The position numbers were made by a program, and so were the translations under genes. The notes under the pieces were generated by a model, which did no database searches, was not told where the DNA came from, and saw only the letters and a list, made by a program, of their open reading frames with translations. From Isoetes taiwanensis (Eukaryota > Streptophyta > Lycopodiopsida > Isoetales > Isoetaceae), in contig JAJEKV010000283.1 in NCBI GenBank assembly GCA_021234155.1, positions 248,001-312,000 of the forward strand: a stretch of 64,000 nt of DNA, in the 5' to 3' direction. Below, piece after piece: positions 56,460 to 64,000 of the stretch (positions are counted from its first letter, which is position 1; each line of letters starts with the position of its first letter).

Positions 56460-57580
56460 TCTAATCTCTGAAGAGGAAAGGGAAAAGGAAAAGGAAGGAG
56501 AAAAGGGCAAAGTGAAAGGTAAAAAGGCACGGGTAAAAGGGAAAGAAGGAAAAGGAAGAAGGAAAGTGAAAAGAGCATGAAAAAAAGGAAAGAAAAAGAA
56601 AGGGAGAAAAGAAAGAAAAAAAGGATACTATGAAAAGGAGAAGAGGGAAAGGGTGAGGATAGGAATAAAAGGGAAAGGGGATGAGGAAAAGGGTCGAGAG
56701 AAGGGAAAGGAAAAGGAAAAGGAAAAGGAAAAGGAAAAGGAAAAATGAAAGGGAAAGGGAAAGTGAAAGGGAAAAGAAAGGGGGAGGACGAGGGAGCGAA
56801 AAGGCTAGAAAAGGGGAAGATGAAAAAGGTGGGGAAAGGAGAAAAAAAGAAAGGAAAAAGAATGCAAAAAAAGGGGAAGAGAAAAAGGGAGGGGAGAAGG
56901 GAAAGCTAAGAGAAAAGAAAAAGGTAGGGGATCGAGAAAGGGAAGGAAAAAGGGCATAAAGAAAACTAGAAGGAGGAATGGGAAAAAAAATGAAGAGGAA
57001 AAGTGCGAGGAAAGGGGAAAAGGGAAGGCACGGATAAAAGGGAAGGGAAAAGAACAAAAAGGGGGAAAAGGGAAGGAAAAAGGGAAGGGAATAATGGCAG
57101 TAGAAAAAAGGAGAAGAAAAAAAGGTGCAAAATGGGATATGGTGAAAAGAAAGGGGGAGGACGAGGGAGCGAAAAGGGACACTGGAAAAGGGGAAGAGAA
57201 AAAAGGTGGGGAAAGGAGAAAAAAGGAAGGGAAAAAAGACACGAAAAAATGGGAAGAGAAAAAGGGAAAGCGAAAGAGAAAAGAAAAAGAGAGGGGGGAG
57301 CGAGGAAAGGAAGAAGAAAAGGCATAGAGAAAACTGGAAGAGGAAATGGGAAAAAGAGAAGGGGGAAAAAAGTGCGAGGAAAGGAGAAACGGGAAGGTAC
57401 AAAAAAAAAGGAAAGGGAAAACAAATGAGGGGGAAAGGGAAGGAAAAAAGGCACAGAAATAAAGGGAAGGGAAAAAAAGGCACTGGAAAAAAAGGAGAAG
57501 AAAAAAAGGTGGGGAAAAGGGATATGGGAAAAGGGAAAGAGAAAAGGAAAAGGAAAGGGGAGAGGAAGAGGGTGTTGGAA
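56460..57580. repeat. Homopurine tract, 1.1 kb
   Basis: The plus strand is almost wholly A and G (runs of GGAAAA, AAGGGAAAAG, GGGGAGGACGAGGGAGCG), with scattered C/T in short phrases. Larger repeats are visible: GAAAAGAAAGGGGGAGGACGAGGGAGCGAAAAGG-type sequence at about 56,771 and again at 57,145, followed in both by GGGGAAGA.AAAA.GTGGGGAAAGGAGAAAA. So it has a diverged internal period of about 370 bp. Long open frames on both strands are composition artefacts. Confidence 0.92.
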
Positions 57581-58150
57581 ATAACCCTGCAACACAAGCG
57601 GTATGGGGTGCTGCTAGGGGACGAGCGGGTCCGAGTGCACCACCTGGTGTTGGTTGCACTGTGCTAGATACAACAAATCCAGTTGTACATCAGTCCAGGG
57701 GCCTCAGGACACTAGGGACAATAATTCTATTCTATTTTATTCTGTTCTGTTCTGTTCTGTTCTGTTCTATTATAAGACGTTAGCAATGAGCTAGAAAGGC
57801 ATGGCGGTTGTGGAGCTAGAAAGGCATGTTTACAGAAGAATGTGAACTAGATGGCGGTTGTGCTTTTGGCTCACCTTAAATTTGAAGGCCACATGAATTC
57901 AGCAAACCAAAGTGGCTAGATCAACTCTTGCAAAACCATGACAATTTTTAGAGAACAAAATCCAAGCATTAGCACTGTCCGTTTGGATTTTTATGATGTG
58001 ATGAAGATATGGATATGTAGATTTTGCATCTGGCCTGCATAAGTTGCATAATGATCCTCGTCTGATCTTCATCTGGTGCATAAACTGCATAACAATGAAG
58101 TGTCAGATGTATTAAAGTTAGATATGCTTTGAATAGATTACAAAAATGGA
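57581..58150. other. Intergenic; possible gag N-terminus on minus strand
   Basis: The minus strand of 57,580-57,660 reads VQPTPGGALGPARPLAAPH, a Pro/Ala-rich piece that could be the start of an LTR-element gag running into the pyrimidine side of the tract. (TTCTA/TTCTG)n occurs at 57,726-57,775. The rest is unassigned. Confidence 0.35.
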
Positions 58151-58159
58151 TGGCAAGAG

Positions 58160-58979
58160 GTAACAACAACAATGTTTGCCCCTCCAGTACTGAAAGACTT
58201 GCTTCGGGCCTGGAAGGTAGTCCAGCAGGTGATTACATTTGATTGGGAAGCTTGTCTCCAGGCATCTTCCCCCTTTCTGTGGTTGCCTTTGTATACTCAT
58301 GGACAACTACACCCAGTTGTAGAATTTATGCATGTGCATTCTCAAGCGAGGTGGAGGAGAGCATGTATTATTTCTATTGAACAGTGGTATTTTGGTATTG
58401 ACATTGCTCCTTGGCAATGGTTTCAGAAGACATATGGGTTGTTGGATAAAGATATCAATATACGGGTTTATGTAGCAAGTGCTCTTCCTCTAATTAAGAA
58501 GGTGGGTAACAAGAGATGCTGGAACTTTGTTCAAGGTATTAAAGAAGGCAAGAAGCTAGTAAGTTCATGCTACAGATTGCTTACCTCCTCAAGTACTTTA
58601 TCACCACCTCGAAAATGGCACTTACAGACTTTGCCTTCTCAATGGCACTCCATCTGGAACCTTGTTTGGTCTAAATATAATCCTCCAAAGGTAAATGTTC
58701 TACTTTGGCAGGTGATTCATCGCTCTTTGAGAGTTAATCAGATGGTTCATCACTTTAAGCTGGGAGTAAGCCCACTTTGCCGAATGTGTGAGCGGTGCAT
58801 TGAAACATTGGACCTTTATTTTATATTTGTGTCGCTGAGTGAGAGTAGTCTTAGGTCCTGGCTGCATTCTCTTTTTGGTGTATCTTTAGATAGTCAGCAC
58901 TTTCTTTTGGGTATTTATCCAAATCAGTGGACTGCTTCTAAAAGGATTGCATTTCACATGGCAAAGTCTTGGCTAATAT
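58160..58979 (+). mobile_element. LINE 3' part (RT C-terminus and zinc-binding region), cut by an LTR
   Basis: The plus-strand open frame of about 270 codons has no stop. It reads APPVLKDLLRAWKVVQQ, TFDWEACLQ...SPFLWLPLY, RRACIISIEQWYFGID, then LPSQWHSIWNLVWSKYNPPK, VNVLLWQVIHRSLRVNQMV and PLCRMCERCIETLDLYF. The last part is the plant LINE zinc-binding region (zf-RVT: WxxxW...PKVxxFLW...RLxT...CxxC...E...H), with the His position eroded. The frame is closed by the TG of the LTR inserted at 58,980. Confidence 0.82.
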
Positions 58980-60608
58980 TGTGACGTTCCAGAGGAATAT
59001 ACGCTATAGATACATATATTCCTGGACCCGTCACCGTACAAGTCTACCTAAGTAGCCTTGTATGCATTGGAAAGTGGCAAGGGGCGCACATCTAAGTTAA
59101 TTGTTAACTTAGATAACCTTAGGATAAGACCCATTTCCACATGGCCTTATCCTATTGAGCAACCGCCACACGGCCTCATCCTAGTGGTACCACGCATCCC
59201 ATGTGGACCCACACCTATATTAGCTCTAACCCTAACCCTAGACCTTTTTTCCCTGACCTAGCACCTAAACCCTCATCCACGCGCCCGAAACTCCGTTTCG
59301 AGCATCGTTCGTCGTAGCCTAGCCTGGAGCAGCAGCCCCTGGAAGGTGTGTATGATCGTAGAGGGAGCAAGTCTTGAGCCCACGCCAAGGAGCATGGAGA
59401 CGCCGGGGATGGGAGGAAGCGCCGAGGAGGTAGGTTGAGTAGAGTCCATGTTAGTTCATCCGGAGTTAGCACTCCAGATGGGTTAGTATTTCGTAGCTAG
59501 AGTAGAGCCACCCTAGATCCTTTGTTGAACATCTTGAACCCTAATCAATGAACCCTAACTAATAGTTAGTTATGCATGATTAGGTTAAGATGTTCATATG
59601 ATATTGTTCATGATGATTATGGGATGATGGTTGATCATGTTTGTTCCTCTTGTGTTGGGAAGGGGGGTAGAGACCTAGGGCCATATGTAGTATGCTCCTA
59701 GTATAGATCCCTTAGTTCCTATTAGATTGCGGCTTTTGTGCATAGGAGCCTACCAGGGCTATCGAGGCTATGATATGACTCGGCAACACCATACAACGGG
59801 GGGGCTGGGGAATGTGGAGGAGGATCCCTGCCGAGTGGGGGCTTCGGGGGATCCCATAGTGAGCTAGGCTTATGGTCGGTCACTTCGTGTGGGCCGAGCA
59901 TGGGTCCGACACCTCCTGGGGCAATGGTGTCGCCCTGCCTCTCGGGAGCTGCAAGTGTTGGCTTGGCTCTCGTTTTGGGGGTTAAGTGGGAAGTGCGAAT
60001 GGGTGTGTCGCCCGCGATTCTCTAAGCGCCCGCGGAACCTCTAGACCACGGGAGGGGAGATGCAACCCCTCCCCTCGTCGGACGAGGGGAGATGCAACTG
60101 GAGTAGTCCAGATGGGTGATGCCATGGGATTGCGTATCCGGAAGGCTAGAGTCTGTCGAGCCTGATTTAGCCCATCCGCAAAGTATGCATAGGGGGCGGA
60201 TGGGTGGTCAACCCTAGCCATTGTTCTATACCCGACCCTGCGCCATTGCCATGACTCGGTCCGCTCTATCTTGAGGCCTAGCCGGTCAGTCATCCTCCTT
60301 ACAGTCCGAGCTGGGTAGGAGCTCTCATGTTTTATGGTTTATGATTATCATCTTTGCACTTGTGGATATGTGATGGACTACCCTTGCAGGTAGTATTTGT
60401 ATTATTGATGCTAGTTACGGCGTGTTTATCGCTTCATTTGTTATAGGAGCCCATAGGGGAGGGAGGGCATAGAAGACACCGTGTCCCCTCCCCGCACTAG
60501 GGTCACCTCGAGTCGTGGGGGTAGGGTAGAGGGCAATGCGGTTGTTGGCGGACGGGGATTTCCTGAAAGTGTCTGGTGGGGCCGGTATGTTTACTTGGGG
60601 GCGTCACA
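58980..60608 (+). mobile_element. LTR of a retrotransposon (1,629 bp) with PBS
   Basis: It starts TGTGACG and ends CGTCACA, a perfect 7-bp inverted terminus with TG...CA. Directly after it is ATGGTATCGAGCAATG (60,609 on), similar to the TGGTATCAGAGC primer-binding site complementary to initiator tRNA-Met. The left boundary interrupts the LINE frame. A short telomere-like run CTAACCCTAACCCTAG lies at 59,225-59,240 inside it. The second LTR would lie beyond 64,000. Confidence 0.78.
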
Positions 60609-61870
60609 ATGGTATCGAGCAATGTTCTTGGTTGACGGGGAACTAGCGACCATAACCTTGAAAGTAGTCTAACAAGCTTATAGGGTGTGAAATAAAAATT
60701 TCCACCATGAACCTCGAAAATAAGGGAAAAATTTTCTCTTAGGTAGTGGGTCGAAATTAGCTTAAGTGTTAGGACGAAGAAATGAGTAAGTCAAATTCAT
60801 CTTCTAGTAAATTTGGGTGAAAATTATGCATCTGCATCAAATTTCACCTAGAATGGGTCGAAGAATCATACCAATCGGAGGACGAGTGAAAAATGGCGCA
60901 AATCCATAATTAGCACTTCAAACCATTAGAGAAATTCGAAAATTTAAAAGTATAATATCAATTAATACAGGTTTAATATATACATTAATAATTAAATAAT
61001 GACTAAATATGGTGTAATTAATAAGGGGGCTAATAAATAGGAATTATTTATGGTAGGAGAATATTCCCAGGGACCATCCTTTTTAAATATCGACACCTCA
61101 TTCTCCCTCAACCATCCCCACCACCATCTCTCTCTTGCTCGACCTTACGTCACCCATTTCTGAACCACAAGATATAGCGCACCAAACAAACAGCTAGGAA
61201 GTTTGGCGGCCCCACCCTCTCGATGGGCCCGGGTAGCGGCGGGGACGCCACACGAAGAAGATCGAGCACCTTGACCCAAGAAGGGGAAGAGGAGCTTCCC
61301 ACCAGCAGCAGCGGCTGACCGGAGCTTCCATGATGCGAGGGAGAGCCCCAGGCGGCGGCTTCGTCATCGGGGAGGCACAAAAGAAACGACGAGTCCCGCC
61401 GCCCGGGGCATCCCGGACAATCGAGGTGGAAGAGCAACTTCGAAGAACAGTGGAGGAGCAGCACCACACCGGACCGAAGAAGGGCCCTTGATTGCCCAAA
61501 AGAAGGGTAAGGAAAAGGTCAAATGAGTGGCGGAGGAGAGGGTCAGAAGAAGGAGCGGAGAGGGAGGAGAGGGAGCGGGAGCCGACCAAGAGGAGGAGGG
61601 CCTCGCCCTGAGGACCGTCGCCATAGAAGAGCCTCCCGGCACCAACATGAGGAGGTGGAAGAAGAAGAAGAGGAAGGGGACAATCAGGCCGCTTCTGGAG
61701 AAGCTTCAAAACCCGATCACAGGCCACCTACCCTGGTGGGCGGAACCACCAAAGGTGGTGAAGAAGCGTATAAGGTCGGGAGCGGTATTCGCCCCCAGCC
61801 AGATCGCTAATTCGTAAAAATGGCGGCAGATACATACCTCCGACTGGACGAGGTAATAACGACCGCCGTG
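60609..61870 (+). mobile_element. Interior of the LTR element, unassigned
   Basis: After the PBS the sequence is AT-rich, then from 61,140 GC-rich. Two overlapping frames at about 61,525-61,815 are Arg/Glu/Gly-rich. One reads RKGTIRPLLEKLQNPITGHL, then [15 protein letters not shown] and could be a degraded gag, but no zinc knuckle or protease motif is visible. Confidence 0.4.
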
Positions 61871-61875
61871 AGGAG

Positions 61876-62250
61876 GTGCAATGGGTTGTGGAGGGCTGCA
61901 GGCCGGCTAGAAGAACCAGCCCAAGCCACCCCCACCTAGACCGAAATCCAAAGGTTCACCACGGCCGTAACAGTTGTATGCCCGCGTTTAGGAGATCAAA
62001 GCACTTCCAAATGTGCACAAATCTCCTCATAAGGAAAAGCCCTTGGCGTCTCCTTAGGGAAGTCATGCAGGAGTTCCGGACCGATTATAGGATCACCCCT
62101 CTAACGTCCCGGGCTCTGCAAGAGGCTGCTGAAGCAGAGCTGGTGCAGCTCTTTGAGGAAGGGAATCTCTATGCCATCCATGCTAAGAGAGTCACCCTTA
62201 TGCCAAAGGACATTCACTTAGCACGGAGGATTCGCAGGGAGAGGCCCTAG
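61876..62250 (+). CDS. Divergent histone H3-fold ORF (CENH3-like), 124 aa, intronless
   Basis: Histone H3 forms the nucleosome core with H4; the CENH3 variant marks centromeres. The ATG (61,876) to TAG frame has an unconserved N-terminal tail of about 36 residues, then a complete H3 fold. The segments are [17 protein letters not shown] (38-54), [20 protein letters not shown] (55-74), [20 protein letters not shown] (78-97) and [20 protein letters not shown] (100-119). Canonical H3 reads STELLIRK, ALQEASEA, VTIMPKD. TNLLI, LQEAAEA and RVTLM are shared with CENH3-type proteins, but the loop-1 extension of plant CENH3 is absent. One residue is missing in the PFQRL region. An A-rich run follows (62,341-62,368). 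It lies downstream of an LTR and PBS, so it may be a retrocopy or element cargo. Confidence 0.8.
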   Translation: MQWVVEGCRPARRTSPSHPHLDRNPKVHHGRNSCMPAFRRSKHFQMCTNLLIRKSPWRLLREVMQEFRTDYRITPLTSRALQEAAEAELVQLFEEGNLYAIHAKRVTLMPKDIHLARRIRRERP

Positions 62251-62340
62251 GCCTCAAATTTTGTAAATTTTGTTAGAAAAGTAAAATTGCCATGTAATTG
62301 TGCTTCTTGTTAATATAAAAGTATTTTCCTCTGTAATTAG

Positions 62341-62368
62341 GAAAAAAAAAATAAAAAAATAAAAAATG
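62341..62368 (+). other. A-rich tract downstream of the H3-like ORF
   Basis: A run of A with three T interruptions, about 90 bp after the stop codon. It could be the remnant poly(A) tail of a retrocopied H3 mRNA, or a simple repeat. No matching target duplication was found around 61,8xx. Confidence 0.4.
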
Positions 62369-62504
62369 TTGTATGCTTGAAATTTAGGAAATAGAACCTA
62401 ATTGTAGTAGAATTCTTCATAGCACTCTCAGAAATATCCTAGAAATCATGACTACAACAAAATTTTGGCAAAAAAATCATCAAAAAAGCAAAAATTTGAA
62501 TATT

Positions 62505-62772
62505 GGCCGGGTGAGACCGCCAATGGCTTCTGCGTCCCCGCAGCGGCGTTTCAGCGGACTCACTCGGCGCCCCAAAAACATGCTTTTAGATGTCAGTTCT
62601 GCTCAAAATAAGTTGCTAGTTAGCTTAGAATCGGCCCAATTAGCCATGTTAGCATTTGAAATTCCCAAAAATGACCAAAACATTGGCCCAAAATAGGCCA
62701 ACCGGGTGAGACCGCGCCAAACGCGTCTACGTCCGCGACGCGGAGGCCATCCGCGCGGACTCACCCGGGTCA
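62505..62772. repeat. Two GGGTGAGACC...ACTCACCCGG hairpin modules
   Basis: Module 1 (about 62,506-62,572) runs GGCCGGGTGAGACCGCC to GCGGACTCACTCGG. Module 2 (about 62,702-62,770) runs ACCGGGTGAGACCGCGCC to GCGGACTCACCCGGG. Each has inverted ends (CCGGGTGAG / CTCACCCGG) and a GC-rich core (CGTCC..CGC.GCGG). They are in direct orientation about 197 bp apart. Confidence 0.8.
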
Positions 62773-64000
62773 GCCCATTTTTGACCCAAATTAGCCAAAT
62801 TTGATCCAACAAATTGCCATGTAGTGTTTCTTGCTTTGTTTTGCTTAAGTTTGCACTTCATGGTAGTTCATTTGGACACCCAGAGCCATAGAACCAAGGC
62901 CGTCTTAGGTAGGTACCTTTTTGCACGAACCCCGAGGTCACCCATAGTCTATAAAAATAGGTCTCATTTGCCATTTTTCCTTCCACAGAACTGCTTCCAG
63001 CCACTTAGGCGATTTTCTGACTCCTTACTGATCCTTGCAAGCCATTTTCTGCACCCTTCTTTGCTCAATGGCGCCCAGCAACTTTGAGAGATGGTACAAT
63101 GCTGCAAGCCATATCCATCAACTTCCTGCTGAGCAAGCCTTCTCTGTGTTCGACCACTTGTTTGATCTTCATGCAACTCTGTCTAGAACACCATACTATC
63201 TGAGATATCATGTGCCAATATGACCAACGGAGTCCTACCTTGGGAAGTTAGACTACCTAGGGGAGGGTGGGTTTCTCTTGAGACACTCACCCAAGCCTTA
63301 GGTCGAGAGATGGCGGGATCAAAGGCAAGAAGCGGCTATGGGATAGGACTAGGACCATGCCGGATTACATGACCTGGGACATAATAGGCATAGGTACCTT
63401 TCATCTCGAACGACCCTTGCCCTCTTCATGCATTATAAGTCAATCAATAAAGTAGGGGAACCTTCCATTTCAGCCCTTAGACTTAGCTCCACTTGATACC
63501 GTAGGGCCGGGAACAGATCCTCAATATAGAATCCTCATTATGAACACCATGGCGCGACGCCGGGGGCAATTCTGCCAGATAGGCGAGACTACGAGCAACT
63601 AGGGGAGCAAAACCCCAGTGGGGGAGGCGGAGGCGACAAGAATGTAGAGGTACATGTCGAGCCGCGGCAGCGACATCGGAAGAACCCCACCGAGCCACCG
63701 GTCGGCATCCGACTCTGTCGTGAGAGTCATCGGCGGAGAGGAGTACATTCTAGCAAATGACATCCTCAACTTGTCATCTTGCCGAGGAGCAGGGGACTTG
63801 AATCGGCGAACTTCTAGGCATGATAGCACATGGGAAAAGCCGCGGACCTCATCGACTATTCATACGGGGAGATTCCAAAGGGATTTGGAGGAGACATTCT
63901 TATCTTTGGGGAGACAATGTCGACATAGCGGCCTATCGGCGAGATAAGGAAATCTATCGACAAGGAACTGTCATTTCGGAGGAGGAGTTCAGCGGATCTG
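62773..64000. other. Unassigned interior sequence to the window end
   Basis: A short frame starting MAPSNFERWYNAASHIHQLP (63,069-63,223) and another at 63,654-63,947 (RGSDIGRTPPSHRSASDSVV) show mixed composition. They may belong to the LTR element interior. No domain was recognised and the window ends here. Confidence 0.35.

Noticed and set aside
56461-57597. 378-aa minus-strand ORF and several long plus-strand Lys/Arg/Glu ORFs
   Set aside because: A homopurine/homopyrimidine tract cannot contain TAG, TAA or TGA on its pyrimidine strand and rarely on the other, so open frames are expected without selection.
59225-59240. Interstitial telomere
   Set aside because: Only two CCCTAA-type units inside an LTR; too short to claim a telomeric relic.
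1-64000. CRISPR arrays, bacterial operons, rRNA or intact tRNA genes
   Set aside because: No regular repeat-spacer arrangement, no Shine-Dalgarno-spaced gene series and no cloverleaf beyond the SINE heads; introns and retroelements show a eukaryotic nuclear sequence.

Overview
The window reads as nuclear DNA of a land plant with a large, repeat-rich genome. It is AT-rich and mostly intergenic. Its recognisable genes are plant-type families with GT-AG introns, and most of the rest is plant-type transposons: L1-type LINEs with an RNase-H-side zinc domain, Gypsy LTR elements, Mutator-like elements with SWIM zinc fingers, and a tRNA-derived SINE. I cannot name the species. The SWIM-type Mutator genes and the DUF3504 recombinase would fit a seedless plant (lycophyte, fern or bryophyte), but that is a guess. 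No full-length housekeeping gene is visible; the host-gene sequences present are truncated or frameshifted copies.

Layout. 1-2.2 kb: pyrimidine-rich repeats. 2.1-2.4 kb: a DUF3504 (Crypton-type tyrosine recombinase) fragment on the minus strand. 2.7-7.9 kb: unrecognised ORFs and small duplications. 7.9-8.3 kb: the C-terminus of a leucine-rich-repeat receptor-like protein. 9.4-11.5 kb: a LINE with a 14-bp target duplication. 12.5-14.3 kb: a SINE and a broken ubiquitin-specific protease. 16.6-17.6 kb: a second LINE with a 16-bp target duplication. 19.2-24.9 kb: a decayed LINE (ORF1, endonuclease, RT) interrupted by a minus-strand Gypsy gag with three zinc knuckles.

25.3-32.4 kb is the most unusual part. 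A DUF3504 tyrosine-recombinase gene on the minus strand is split by a 4.86-kb intron-like interval. That interval carries fragments of four unrelated host genes (prolyl oligopeptidase-like, DCAF8-type WD40, ALG8, RPA14/RPA3), all on the same strand as the recombinase and several with introns retained.

33.3-35.0 kb: an element with long imperfect inverted repeats. 35.6-37.2 and 40.1-40.7 kb: palindromic GC-rich repeat modules on both sides of a decayed SWIM-type Mutator transposase gene (37.4-40.0 kb). 46.7-52.4 kb: a minus-strand Gypsy element (LTR, primer-binding site, gag) whose gag is split by a structurally complete Mutator-like element (47,551-51,482) encoding a 563-aa transposase. 52.7-53.3 kb: a small non-autonomous element with related ends. 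56.5-57.6 kb: a 1.1-kb homopurine tract. 58.2-59.0 kb: a LINE 3' part cut by a 1.63-kb LTR (58,980-60,608). 61.9-62.25 kb: an intronless 124-aa histone H3-fold ORF with several CENH3-like residues.

The genes do not form a pathway. The window records nested insertions, gene-fragment capture and local tandem duplication, including one intron that appears to consist of two tandem copies of its own exon junction.
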